The position numbers and the translations under genes are program-made. A stretch of 64,000 nucleotides of DNA from Sipunculus nudus (lineage: Eukaryota > Annelida > Sipuncula > Golfingiida > Sipunculidae), in contig CM049306.1 of the NCBI GenBank assembly GCA_026874595.1, positions 43,960,019 through 44,024,018 on the forward strand. Reading direction: 5' to 3'. Of this stretch, positions 28,001 through 38,830 are shown in pieces. Under the pieces are notes generated by a model. It was not told the DNA's origin, searched no databases, and saw nothing but the letters and a program-made list of their open reading frames with translations. Positions within the stretch are counted from its first letter, which is position 1. The number at the start of each line of letters is the position of its first letter.

Positions 28001-28981
28001 TGTCTGTATTTATATATCTAAAAAATAGAGAAAAAATGCGTAAAAAAATACAGGTGGCTCCACCAGTCTGCAAAAACACATGGTCAATATCCATGCAAAG
28101 AATCATGGTGATCTCTGCATTAGTTGTTTAGATAATTCAGCTTTTAAATTTTCCATTATTCTGAGGGATACTTCCGAGTCCTATAGCTTGAAGGATATGG
28201 GTAACAGAGACCTAATTTCAGGTTTCCACAGACTCTTTTCATGGGTCTCCTTGCATGACAAGTATGAAGATTATAGGTCCAGTTGTTACAATTTGTGCCA
28301 CGTTAACAGATGACAGCATCTTTAAAGGTCTCAAAAATAGAGAAAAAAATTCGAAAAATTGAATAAAGTATAGGTTGCACCACCAGTCTGCAGAAACTGA
28401 TGAAACACTCCACAATCAATATCCATGCAAAGAATCATGGTGATCTCTGCATTAGTTGTTCAGATACTTCAGCTTTTGTATCAAATTTTACATTATTCTG
28501 AGGGATACTTCGGAGTCCTATAGCTTGAAGGATATGGGAAACAGACCTAATTTCAGGTTTCCACAGACACTTTTCATGGGCCTCCTGGCATTACAAGAAT
28601 GAAGAATCTAGGTCCAAGTTGTTATGATTTGTACCCTGTTGACAGATAACAACATCTTTAAAGGTCTCAAAAAATAGAGAAAAAATTTCGTAAAAATTTG
28701 AAAAAAATAGAGGTGGCGCACCCAGTCTGCAGAAACTGATTGAACACCTCATGATCAATATGTATGCCAAAAATCATGAACATCAGTGTTGAAGTTATTG
28801 AGATATTGAAGTTTTTGTATGAAATTTTTTACTATTCTTGGGGGTACTTTGGGGCCCCATAGCTTGAAGGATATGGGTATTAGAGACCTAATTTCTGGTT
28901 TCCAAGGAGATTTTGCATGGACCTCTCAGAATGTCAAGTTACAAGTTTCTAGGTCCAGTGGTTACGATTTGTGCCAGTTTA

Positions 28982-29030
<49 letters not shown>

Positions 29031-32000
29031 GGGTGATCGCTATAGCTCAGATGACTTACAGTCAGCTGAGCTAAAAAAACTTGAAAAGTTATTGCTGTAA
29101 GTGTAAATTTAAATAGTGTAAGAATATGTCGGAAATCCAAAATAAATATAAACAGGAAAAGGTTAAACCAGTTAGATTTTGCAAATTTACTTATGATATG
29201 CAATATGCATCTTTCATCTTGGCAAAAGGTCTTTGCTTATCAACTGTTATCATCATCTTCATTCTGTCAAGCCATGGAAGGCAAAGCATTAGGAGGCCTG
29301 CTCTAGCATCTGCTTCATGAATAATAATAAACAAGCCTGCAAGTCTTTGGGCCAAAATCAAAACTGACAATCAAATTCAACAAACCAAATGTAAACAACA
29401 CTGTTCGCACGTCATCTGAGCATAAGACGTACTAGAAATGAGAAAGGTTTATATGGCCGTATGTGATTGTTAAAATTCTTGATGCCCTCCTGGCAGTACT
29501 AAAAATTTGATCTCAAAATAGAAACAGACATGCTCCGGCTGTTGTGTAAAACAAGTTCACACAAGTCAGTCTTGATATCATTAATCATTAATTAACATCA
29601 GAATGGCTTGCAGAATCAAGGTCTCTGAATGCATAGCTGCCAGAGGCTTGATAGTATGAAGATGGTTAGCATTTCCCATGAAAACACTAAACATACAAGT
29701 TCATTACAAGATATTTAATACACATTATGACATACATAAATTAATCCTTTCACTCCTAATAAAAGGCTAGTGTTTGCTCTTTGACCAAAGATTTTTCTAT
29801 AATGGTCTTTTTAGGAAATCAGAAAAATAAGCTAGGAGTTTTAACTGAGCTGACTGAAAGCAATGACACTTTGTCCGTAAGCTGTCCAATAGTCCTTTTA
29901 GCAAGGCATAAATCATATTTGCTGGACCTAGAAACGTCTATTTAAACAAGGGACCCATGGGTCACGGCGCTCAGCTGATTGTGATTGGACTATAAATGTT
30001 TCTCCACTGTGATACTATATCGAGTCGATAAAGCTTATGAATATCATGTACATGTTGGGCTATTATAAAGGAATGTAATATGTGAGTAAATGATAACTGA
30101 AATTACCTGACTGATGGATTAATAGAGTCAAATAAAGTGGTTTATTTTTTATTTATTTAGGAGGGGTTGAAAATTGTGATATATTTGAGCAAATATGAAT
30201 GCAATGACAGCAGTAATAAGCAGTAGTAGAATGATGATAAGGCTATTTGTTGAAGGATCTAAAGTGTGCCCACTATGTCTACATATTACACAATATTGAC
30301 ATAATTTCTGGCATGTACATAGGTACCTATGGACGAATAGTTATACAAAATATTAAAGTATGAATATATCTGATTAATCTTGTTCTTGCTTACTGAGGCT
30401 GACTTTGGGATGGGGTTCGGAGAAAGGAAAAGTGAGGGCAGCACGAAGGTGGATGTAGAAATATTCTATTGTAATGTTTTTCATTTATATAAGAATATGA
30501 AAAGCTAAGAGGAAAGGGGCCCTCCTACTTGGTTATAGTAAAGTTCTAAATATATGATTGCAAACTAATACTCTGACAAGACTGTCATGAAGAAAAACAG
30601 TAAAAGTTTTGAGATACTGTGTTGCATACAAAAATTTACAGATGGACAGGCAACAGGACAGAATGGACTAATACCTTTATTTCACTTTCAAGAGAATAAT
30701 GCATTTAAGTTTATATATAATCCTATTTTTTTAAGCAGATCCACTTTTTCCATTAAGAAGTTTTTATCTGAATCATTTTTTTATTTACAGGTTTATAAAT
30801 TTTTAATTTAAAAACCTGAAAATATAAGTTAAAATATTAGAATTGTTGCAAAAGTTGCAATCATTATATAAACAGAGTAAAAAACATTGGGTCATATTAT
30901 GCATACACATATATTTTATTATTTTTAAATCATGAATGTTTAAACTGATTTTAAAAGAAAATAATGCCACAACATGGCATCAACAAGAATATTCCTTGAA
31001 TCACTATTAAAAAGTTTTGCACATTGGAGTTTTCAGGACATGCTTAATTTTATTCACCAAAATAAAATAAAAGTAAATTTGATAAAATAAAACATCTTTT
31101 CAAATAAAGTATACACACTGTTGGTTGAATGAGGGACAAACAATATCATTGTGCTAATTATTATCCCAGTTTTAATTAATTACTGGAATTAATAGTCAAT
31201 TTCACACCTGGTGAAGTTTTTACTCTTCTGAAGTAAGGAATTACTTATCTCATGAACATCCACACTTTCACAGCAATACACCACTTTGTGGACACAATTA
31301 AATGTACACTTTAATCATTGTAACCCTGGTGGTTCAATACAAAATCTAAAATGTAGCATGTCCAAGAATAAAATAAAATACAGAAAAATTATAACATTCA
31401 TCTAGTTTATGCACCAGCTGGGGGGGGGGGGGGTGAGTGCAGGTCAGAGGGGAAGCCTGCTAGTAGTGGCCAAGCTGGGCCAAGGTAAGCTGCCTGGGGT
31501 GGGTTACATAATGCAAGTGAAGGCTGTACTACTAGGTGGGCTAGATGTAAACAACACTTGACATGGTGTATGAAAACATGAATAAAAGCTATTCATTCCA
31601 ATCAATTTCTTTTGAAAGTTCAGATTTTAAAAGATTAAATCCTTATGCATATATGCTGGGAAAATTAAATCAACAGTGCCAAAGTTGGACAAAATTTAAG
31701 GTATTGATTTTTTATTTATGCTAATAACTTGAAAAATTTGCAAAATTCAGATCTAATTTTGGGTAAACAATTGAATCTTGATTAAATAAAGTTATATTCC
31801 TGAAAAAAAGTCTCTAGGTTCAGCAATTCTCATGTGAGTAAATATATTTCCTGATTTTTAAAAAAATTGCATTATGTTTTGGCCCATAACTTCAAAATAA
31901 TACCCAATACTGACCTAATTTTTGGTATGTTCATAGAAAATGTATAAAAGAATGTGAATACTAAATACGATCAAAAACAGATTAGTGGTTTTGATATTAG

Positions 32001-33369
32001 GCAGCCTTGAAGTGTAACAATGGCTTTTTTTTATGGAAAACAGAGTTTTTTTTCCTTAATATCTCGAAGGAACAAAGTCCTAATGACCCAATTTTCGGTA
32101 TGGTAGGAGATTTTGGGGACATCTAAAATTATGTCAACAGCCTGGGGAGCATAGAGATGTGCACTGAATGACCTACAGTCATCAAAGTGGACTGCTCGAC
32201 AATGTAAGGGAATACAACAAGAGCCTCCAAAAAATTCAATAACTAGCCTAATTTTGCAGCTTTTATTTTCAAATTTCAGATTTTAACAGATTAAATCCTT
32301 ATGTATACATGGTGTGAAAATTAAATCCACAGTACTTACAGGAAAAAAACGTGCCATGGCCAAAGTTGGGCAAAATTTAAGGTACCAATTTTATATTTTT
32401 GCCAATATATAAAAAAATTTAACAAATTTTGATCTTATTTTTGGTATACAATTAAATTTTGATTAATTAAAGTTGTATTACTGGAAAAAAGTCCCTACCT
32501 TTAACACTTTTGGTCTTAAGTGACCAAATATCTTCCTGATTTTTTTACAAAGTCCATTATGTTTGGGCCCATAACTTTTTTAAATTATATAATACTGACT
32601 TAATATCTGGCATGTACATAGGAACTATATAGAGGAATATTTATGGTAAATATGAAGAAAACCAGATGAGTGGTTTTGATATTAGGCAGTCCTGAAGTGT
32701 GAAAATAAATTTCTAATAAAAAATTGAGGTTTTTCCTTAATATCTCAAAGGAACGAAGTTCTATTGACCCAATTTTTGGCATGGTAGGAGATTATGGGGA
32801 CATCTAACTGTATGCCGAAATTCAGATTCATAGGTCCAACGGTGTCGAAACGTGCCAGTCTTACGGACGGACATCCAGACGGACGGACGGACGGACAGAC
32901 AGACGGACGGACGACGGACAATGGACCATGACTATAGCTCAGATGACTTATAGTCAGCTGAGCTAAAAATTCAGGGAGGTCAATAAAATTCTCCTTAGAA
33001 CTTGAAATCATGTCACTGCAACCTATATCCTCCGAGCTATGGGGCTGGTTAATACCCAACAGAAAAATAAAATAATTTGATACAAAACCTCCAATATCTT
33101 GTATTTGTCTGTTTAGGGTGACATCTGGTGGCAAACTATATAACTAAATTGTGGCTTAGCTTCTTAACTCTGAATGAAAACCTATGAACTGGACTACAAT
33201 GGTTAGATTTATCTAAAAGTGTTTTCATCTCATCTTATTGCTTGCAGGTATCCCGCTGGTGTACGAGCTCGATGCCAATCTGAAACCCATAAAACATTAC
33301 TACCTTGCAAGTGAAGAGCAAGTCCAGGCCGCCGTGGCGAAGGTCGCGAACCAGGGCAAAGCCAAGTAG
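7458..33369 (+). CDS. PGAM: Phosphoglycerate mutase (cofactor-dependent), six exons
   Basis: The complete gene encodes 250 aa from exons 7458-7586, 21125-21334, 24038-24121, 26050-26148, 26624-26732 and 33248-33369, all with GT-AG borders and matching phases. The product interconverts 3- and 2-phosphoglycerate in cytosolic glycolysis through a phosphohistidine. Visible landmarks are the active-site RHGES motif (His11), Arg62, NER with Glu89, the [13 protein letters not shown] segment at 97-109, and the second catalytic histidine in AAHGNS (His184). Vertebrate PGAM1 has 254 aa, so the length is normal. The ATG at 7458 starts the conserved N-terminus [14 protein letters not shown]. Identity as dPGM is very secure; PGAM1 versus PGAM2 is not meaningful outside vertebrates. 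Introns 1 (13.5 kb) and 5 (6.5 kb) are full of mobile elements, and intron 3 carries an array copying the exon-3 donor site. Confidence 0.96.
7587..12436 (+). other. PGAM intron 1, left part
   Basis: This is AT-rich non-coding sequence. The only structure seen is a diverged direct duplication of about 140 bp around 10240-10480 (two copies of a segment containing CTCCTGTCCA and AGTATATAAATTTGAATTTT). No exon or RNA gene was recognised. Confidence 0.4.
15040..15545 (+). promoter_or_regulatory. CpG-rich promoter-like patch with E2F and CCAAT motifs
   Basis: In otherwise AT-rich DNA this block is rich in CpG. It has CCAAT motifs at 15304-15308, 15379-15383 (reverse) and 15413-15417, CACGTG boxes at 15348-15353 and 15393-15398, and the E2F-type site TTTTGGCGGGAAAA at 15466-15479. 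An ATG at 15479 opens 21 codons and one base, then reaches a consensus GTGAGT donor at 15543. This resembles a cell-cycle-type promoter with a first exon. No downstream exon was recognised, and its phase would not join PGAM exon 2. It may be a captured or relic promoter. Confidence 0.35.
16050..18002 (+). mobile_element. F1 element: 280-bp tandem core between hairpin ends
   Basis: The left end reads AACTAGAATACGGG, then the hairpin TAGTCG-ACAAG-CGACTA (16064-16080), then box X GTATCCGCCAAAA (16084-16096). The right end has the hairpin CCGCAAAAC-TTC-GTTTTGGCGG, whose right arm with GATAC (17986-17999) is the reverse complement of X. A (CGG)n tract lies at 17928-17950 and GACGCACAAACGGACGC precedes it. 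About six tandem units lie between the ends. No coding capacity. The arrangement matches non-autonomous Helitron2/Helentron-like or bivalve 'pearl' elements (inference). Confidence 0.65.
16160..17860 (+). repeat. Tandem array, period about 280 bp, six units
   Basis: The phrase GATATGAGTGATTTTA recurs at 16283, 16562, 16841, 17121, 17401 and 17681, giving periods of 279-280 bp. Later units are almost identical and the first is the most diverged. Each unit contains two copies of the palindrome GGTGGCGCCACC or a close variant. Confidence 0.9.
18003..21124 (+). other. PGAM intron 1, right part
   Basis: Non-coding. It includes the F3 5' terminus ending near 19448, a cluster of four perfect ATGCAAAT/ATTTGCAT octamers (19747, 19764, 20014, 20038) in a region of similar near-copies, and a 17-bp minisatellite at 20290-20365. 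No exon was seen. Confidence 0.4.
20290..20365 (+). repeat. 17-bp minisatellite, four units
   Basis: Units of the form GAGAGGTTGGTACAGTA are repeated about four times with point changes. Confidence 0.75.
21125..21334 (+). CDS. PGAM: PGAM exon 2 (residues 44-113)
   Basis: It is bounded by a TTTTACAG acceptor and a GTAGGA donor and contains 70 whole codons. It carries [17 protein letters not shown] and the conserved [13 protein letters not shown]. Confidence 0.95.
21490..21670 (+). repeat. Possible tRNA-derived SINE
   Basis: GCTC at 21506-21509 pairs with GAGC at 21518-21521 like a D arm. CTGAG at 21546-21550 pairs with CTCAG at 21558-21562 around a TTTAAAT loop like a T arm and B box. The acceptor stem does not pair, so this is not a functional tRNA. 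A tRNA-derived SINE head with a non-tRNA tail is the best reading. Confidence 0.35.
22485..22830 (-). repeat. Dispersed repeat, copy 2 (inverted)
   Basis: Its left part (TTATTATCCCCGCAGTGATA, near 22540-22560) is the approximate reverse complement of 2440-2530. A comparatively CpG-rich stretch follows. No coding sequence was seen. Confidence 0.35.
24038..24121 (+). CDS. PGAM: PGAM exon 3 (residues 114-141)
   Basis: 28 codons encode [14 protein letters not shown] and end in DPKYA. The donor GTAAGT at 24122 lies in the first unit of a 33-bp tandem array that repeats both the last exon bases and the donor. Confidence 0.95.
24204..25171. mobile_element. Non-autonomous DNA transposon inserted in the array
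   Basis: The left end CAGTGGTGGAT and the inverted right end CAGTGGCAGAT match at 9 of 11 positions. G-runs followed by GCGC lie just inside both ends. TGTGT flanks both sides and fits a short target duplication in the repeat unit. It contains a 33-bp direct repeat (AATGTTGATGTCAATGGTGA..., 24631 and 24740) and a (TA)n run at about 25008-25067. There is no transposase. The ends recall hAT-type elements, but the duplication looks like 5 bp and not 8. Confidence 0.55.
25008..25067. repeat. (TA)n microsatellite
   Basis: A TA dinucleotide run inside the transposon-like insert of PGAM intron 3. Confidence 0.9.
25600..25821 (+). repeat. Probable 3' tail of a non-LTR element
   Basis: An AATAAA-containing segment is followed by a (TATTG)n run at 25793-25821. 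Such short tandem tails are typical 3' ends of RTE-like LINEs or SINEs. No reverse transcriptase frame was seen upstream, so only a tail is proposed. Confidence 0.35.
26050..26148 (+). CDS. PGAM: PGAM exon 4 (residues 142-174)
   Basis: 33 codons after a TCTTTTCAG acceptor encode [20 protein letters not shown], matching the family. The donor is GTACTT. Confidence 0.95.
26624..26732 (+). CDS. PGAM: PGAM exon 5 (residues 175-210)
   Basis: It encodes [20 protein letters not shown] with the second active-site histidine. It ends with one base of a glycine codon before a GTCAGT donor. Confidence 0.95.
26733..27867 (+). other. PGAM intron 5, left part
   Basis: No exon, RNA gene or clear repeat was recognised in this 1.1-kb stretch. 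Confidence 0.35.
27868..29079 (+). mobile_element. F3 element copy b
   Basis: The 5' terminus is AAACAAG, then the near-palindrome TGACCCATGAGTCA, then GCTCAGCTGACT. The core has about three units of 320-340 bp, marked by GGTGGC-box variants at 28052, 28372 and 28710 and by GCTTGAAGGATATGGG. It ends with a (GACA)n tract (28985-29028) and a hairpin whose right arm is AGTCAGCTGAGCTA followed by A residues. The core is non-coding. The end structure matches six other copies in the window. Confidence 0.8.
29839..33100 (-). mobile_element. Truncated F3-related copy split by copy c
   Basis: The left fragment 29839-29943 (GAGCTGACTG..., TTTGTCCGTAAGCTGTCC, GGACCTAGAAACG) and the right fragment 32970-33100 (GGAGGTCAATAAA..., TATATCCTCC.AGC.ATGGGG) together resemble the continuous minus-strand sequence at 43735-43960. 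Copy c is therefore inserted inside an older minus-oriented copy. The outer copy's 5' terminus was not found. Confidence 0.55.
29944..32969 (+). mobile_element. F3 element copy c
   Basis: It starts AAACAAGGGACCCATGGGTC followed by ACGGCGCTCAGCTGA, and ends with a (GGAC)n/(GACA)n tract near 32870-32912 and the terminal hairpin to 32969. The right half holds two diverged core units of about 650 bp (31660-32150 and 32270-32850), each with CAAAGTTGGGCAAAATTTAA or a close variant. The left half is unrelated AT-rich DNA with a G-run at 31420-31433. No coding capacity was found. Confidence 0.75.
33248..33369 (+). CDS. PGAM: PGAM exon 6 (C-terminus and stop)
   Basis: The exon completes the split glycine codon, encodes [20 protein letters not shown] and a basic tail ending GKAK, and stops with TAG at 33367-33369. 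The acceptor is CTTGCAG. Confidence 0.95.
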
Positions 33370-34398
33370 AGGTCATTGTCGTCTTTTCATGCTGTGATGT
33401 GGAGCGCCATAAACATTCTACTTACTCAAACACGTGTGTAGAGAGGACTGTCACAACCAATCAAATCTGGGCTTTTTAGTTCATCTCAGCACAGCGGATC
33501 TCTTATAGTGTGTTTGTAGCATTGCTTGTGTATTACTGTTGGCTGTATGCACAATGGCTGGTATTTATTCTGCAGATCATTATCTTGTATCAGCATCTCA
33601 TAATATCTTGCTGTAAAACTTGTGCAGTTTGGATATTGCAGGGATGAGTCTCATGTTTTTATGTAAAGCCGGCCTCCCATTTACCGATTTTTTTTGCAGA
33701 TTTTTTTTTGGTTCCGTCCTCGCATCTGCTAAATTTATAGGCCGGAAAACAAACAGCCAGAAAATCCTTGACACTATCGGTGCTTTTTGCAACAGATTTC
33801 TTTCATGCTTGATTTTAAAAAAAATCTGTTCTTCAGCACCTTCACATCTACAATCCTGGCAAAAAATAAGCCGGAAAAATCTGTGGATGGGAGACTGGCT
33901 TAAGGCAGTCCATCATGGGTAACATGCTTTATGAAGCACTATGGGCACTGGGCATATGTTGCCTTAACTGACCTGGTTGTGTCTGCATGTACGATGCCTA
34001 TTCATAACTGCCAAAATTGATAGTTTTCTGTGCATGCTACATAGTGGATCATAAAACTTAGACCGCAACCTCAGGGGGGCATAGAATGTTGCTAGGGGGC
34101 ATCGAATGTTGCCAGAGCAACCAACTTTTATTGACTGGTGTTTAATAAAAGGGAACATATAGAAAGTGATATTGAAAGAATAAGACACATTGTTTACTGT
34201 TGAAACTGTTAGTTAGATATATGTTTGAAATAGCTAGAGAAATCCACACAAAACATTGTGTAAGTATATATACTGAAGGTTCATCAGCTGAAGGGTGTTA
34301 TTTAGTATTGATATTTATTTTGAAAAGAATACCATGGATGCCATGTACACTTCTGTGCTTACTATATTTAATATTAAAAGGTCTTACCTGTTAATAAA
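33370..34398 (+). promoter_or_regulatory. PGAM 3' UTR with candidate poly(A) signals
   Basis: AATAAA hexamers occur at 34144-34149 and 34393-34398, about 0.8 and 1.0 kb after the stop codon. No other gene intervenes. Which signal is used cannot be decided from sequence. Confidence 0.45.
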
Positions 34399-35126
34399 CA
34401 TACCCTTACATGACTTGGTGTCTGTGCTTTTTACTTGTATATATTTCAGAAATACCTTCTAATTTGGTACACAGATATCTGTAACAATGTAAAAATTCAA
34501 ATTAAGGCCATGAAAGACTGCTTAAATCAAAGCTGCATCTTTTTAAGGTGTTGTTTCCAGTTGGTAAAAGGTGTTTAAATAGGGAATATTAAGTATACAT
34601 TTTCTCTGATTTTAAATTATAAATATATATTTATCTGAAATTTATAAAGGACATTTAAATTTGTTCATAAAAGTATTCTTTCTTTTGTCTATCCTTTTGT
34701 ATATTATTGAGATAAATTGTTCTTGAAAAATTTTAGGAAGGACCGAGCAGTGACCCAGAAACAATTCATGTATCAAATTTTATGAAAATAGTTTTATATT
34801 GCACGGTTCAAAAGTTAATGTTCACAAAAAATTTCAATTTCCGGCTCATTCCACCTTGAATATGATGGTCAAGGTTAACAGTTTTCCATCCTGTTGGAGA
34901 ACTTGGTTGAAACAACTTGTGTATCAAATTTGAGGAAAGAATACATAGAGATTCAAAAGTTACCAATTTAAAAGAAATCCTAGAAACAAAGAGCATTTGT
35001 GCTGCTGATTTGACTTTGATGATCCAGGTCATAGTCACCAGTGTTCTAACTTGTCTAAGAACTGGTTGAAACAACTCCCGTATGAAGTTTGAGGACAAAT
35101 TATGAATTTTGTTATGAGGTTCATAA
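34399..35126. other. Intergenic stretch with a diverged repeat
   Basis: Between the PGAM 3' end and the next F3 terminus there is no gene. Two diverged units of about 158 bp (GGTTGAAACAACT at 34907 and 35065) suggest the core of another old element without recognisable ends. Confidence 0.35.
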
Positions 35127-37019
35127 TTTTTTAGCTCTGCTGACTTATAAGTCATCTGAGCTATAGTCATGGTCCTTTTTCCAAGTGTCCAACCATCTGG
35201 ACTTCCATTAACGGAGCATATTATGAAACCATTAGACCTACGAATCTGAAGTTTGTCACAGAGTTAAATGTCCCCAGAATCTCCTACTTTACCAAAAATT
35301 GGGTCACTACAACATTGTTCCTTTGAGATGTTAAGAAAAAACATAAATTTTCCATTAAAACCCCATTTTCACACTTGAAGACTGCGTATTATCAAAACCA
35401 CTTATCAGATATTGGTCATATTTGAAATAAATATCCCTCTATTTATTTCCTATGTACATACCAGAAATCATGTCAGTATTATGTCATTTCTTGAAGTTAT
35501 GTGCCTGAACATAATGCCTATCATAAAAAATCAGGAAAAATATTTGCTCACTTAACATGAGAATTGTTGAAGGTAGAGAAAATTTGTTCAGCCAAATTGT
35601 CCAGTATTTTACAGAAATGATTCCTTGAACAATTTCTCTCAAGTTTGTTTGAAAGATTAAAGCTCAGTGATTTTTAGCCAAGTTACAGGAGGTTGAACTA
35701 TCATCTGTCCAAAAAAAGCATACTAAAATTGCAATTGCAGAACCTCTGGGTCTATCATCACCATTTTTTTTTGCAAATTTTGGTCACATATGAAATATCT
35801 GAAATTTATGTATTGGTGGCGCAACCTGCATCCACCTTATTGTCATGGGTCATAGGTTATCAGTACATTAACCCATAATTTCTCAGGAACAGCAGGAGCT
35901 AGCATCCCTAAAATTTACACAAAAATCAGTCGCTTATCAAATGTTCTGGGATACAGCTTTTTGTAGACACCTGCACCATTTTACATTTTATGAAAAAAAG
36001 CTGGGAAAACTTTGAATATCTTCTCTGAAATCATTGAGCCAAAATGTTCAAAATTTAAACAAAAATGATTCCAAGGATATGTGCTCTTAAGTTTGTTCAT
36101 TTGGTTCCATTTTGGCTAATTTTGGCTGAGTTACTGGAATTTGAAATCGGTCATTTGGAAAAGCGAGCACACTCACATAAGAATCTCAGAAACAACAGGG
36201 GCTTAGTTTTGTGTCCATGTTGCAGCATGACTCGTGTTAGAAATTGAGGTTTTATGGTGCCACCTTCACCAACCTGTTTACTTTATGGACAAACACCCGT
36301 TTCATTATGAAACTGAAGCTCAATGGTTTCTGTTTTCACAAGAATTTTTTAAGTTCTCTCAATTTTATAAGAATAGATTTTTGATAGAGTCATAGAGAGC
36401 TGAAGTTACTCTTGTAGCAATTAATAAGTCGTTATCAAATTTAGGGCTGTCATGTTGTTTCAGTTATGACTTCTGTAACATTGCAGAAAAATTATCCTAA
36501 GATGGTCTTTGTTCAAGTTTACTTGAACGATTTTTGGCAGAGTTATTGGACCTTTTACAATGAAAGGACTGCATCTTTTGTTATTCTAAACATTTTGATA
36601 AAAAGTCTTATATGTCAGCTTGAAAAAGGCATTTTCCCCAAAGTCTTCAGTATTTGTAAACAGATTTACCAACTGGCCAAGGTTGTGTCTGTATCTATAA
36701 ATAGCTTGGCAGCCTGCCAACTGTTTCAGATTTGGCAAAAGGCCAAAATTTTGTCTGTGTCTATTTATAGCTTTGACAGACTGCCAACTTTCAGATTATG
36801 CAACAAGTCAAGAATTCGATCAGTGCAGCCAGATATAGGTCAAGAGTTCACTCAGTGCATCCAGGTACAGGTCAGGAGTTCAATTAGTGCACACTTAGTT
36901 TGCCAGAAGGCATAAGGTCAGTTCAGCTCCATTTCCTCAAGGCTGCATGTGATCACCTCAGTGGTGCCATTCCCCTCAAGGCTGCATGTGGACACCTCAT
37001 GAATGTCTCTAGCTCTGAA

Positions 37020-37700
37020 AACTCTCAGGGCTCTTAAGTTCAGTTTAGTTCTCCTTGCTGGGCTTAAGGTATTGGTCTGAAATTTGGCATGTTTATCCAT
37101 CTTGGAAAGTTTTCCCAAAAAAACAGACAGGTGGCGCCACTTACCTTTCCATTTTTGTAGAATAAATTAATGCCCATTTCTCAGGAGTGATTTGCAGTAT
37201 TGGCCTGAAATAGTGCATATCCATAGATCATGGACTCCTCTTTCTTGTTCCCAAGACTGGTGGCACAATCTGCAATTGTTTTCGATTGACATCCATCCGT
37301 ACATGTGCTCTGGGTGAAAATTGCTCATATCTCAGGAGTGGGTCAAGGTATTGGTCTGAAATTAGGCATGTTTATCCATCCTGAAAAGTTGCAACGTACA
37401 CCAGACAGGTGGCACCAACTTCCTTATGTTTTTTTTTTTTTTTAAGAATAAATAAATACCCTTTTCTCAGGATTGATTGGCATTATTGGCCTGAAATTGT
37501 GCATATCCATAAATCTTGGACTCCTCCATCTTGTGCTCAAGACTGTTGGCGCCATCTGCAAATGTTTTCATGTAGTGTCCATCCATACATGTGCATTGGG
37601 TGAAAAGAAAGCAAGTGGGACAATTAATTGGCCTGAGTTTCGGCATGTTCATCTATCTTGGAGTGTTTTCTACTAGACCAGATAGGTGGCAGCAGGTGTT
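37020..37700 (+). repeat. Tandem units of about 279 bp in F3 copy d
   Basis: GGTATTGGTCTGAAAT recurs at 37068 and 37347, with a diverged third unit near 37625. Each unit carries a GGTGGCGCCAC-like box (37131, about 37401, 37685). The period equals that of the F1 core although the rest of the unit differs. Confidence 0.65.
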
Positions 37701-38830
37701 TTCATTGAATGAAATTAATGCCCTTTTCTCAGAGTTTTAGTTTACTTTATTATGCAGTGGTATGACATACCACTCCATCCATACGTCACTTCACCCGTAC
37801 CACTCTGACTTCAGGGGAGATTCGTTGTCGTTTGTCGACTACCGATTTTCTATTTGTTTCATGCATCTGTGCACACAGCGGTATGAAGTATCTGCCTGAA
37901 ATTTCCATACATCTTTGTTTTCTCGTACACAAGACTGGTGGTGCACCCACAATCATTTTTGTGTTGTGTGCATCCATGACATATATCAGCAGTGATGTTT
38001 CAAAACGTTCAGTGCTTGATTTGTACATATACGTCACACATGTACTTGAAAAGTAACGGTCCAGCTTGCAAGCATTATATCTGATGTATATCCCTTTGCA
38101 TTGGTTTGCATTAGCCTGTTCATAACTTTATATATAACTTTATTTAATCAAGATTCAATTGTTTACCCTGAATTAGATCTATATTTTGATTTTTTTTTTT
38201 AAAGTTATTTGCATTAATATGAAATCAGTACCTTAAATTTTGCCGTTCTTTGGCCACGGCACATTTTATTCCTGTTAGTACTTCTGATTTAATTTTTACA
38301 GCATATACTCAAAAAGATTTTATCTGTTTAAATCTCAAATTTGAAAATCAAAGCTCGAAAATTAGGCTATTTATTGAATTTTTTTAAGGCTCTTATTGTA
38401 TTCACAGGCATTGTGAAACTCCAGCCAGCCCATTTTCCTGATCTCTGGAGGTCGGCTGTGCTTGGGTACCTGATTTGTCATGGGTCACTGGGGGAGATCC
38501 CCTGCTGTGGCAGGTGTACAATTATTCTCATACCCCCCACCCACCCACCAAGTGTTTAGCAGTAATTGTTGTTGTTTGAACTTTAATTCCTTCATTGTAA
38601 TATTGTTTCGACTCCAATATACCAAACTTTTCTTGAAATAGTAATTCAAGGAGTAATCCAGAAGATGAAATGTGGTAATGTAGCATTGTTAAAGAAATTA
38701 ATCATTTTGTGATGTCATCTGACCAAATTATTAATAAATGTTGAGGCAGTATAGAAAAACTTATATATTCAGTTATATGTTATATTGCAAATGTATAAAT
38801 TTATAAACTTGATAAAAGATATAAGTATAT

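Noticed and set aside
28979-29203. Frames with repeated Cys-Leu-Ser-Val, and similar Asp-Arg-Gln-Thr frames on the other strand
   Set aside because: They are translations of the (GACA)n tract before the F3 terminal hairpin.
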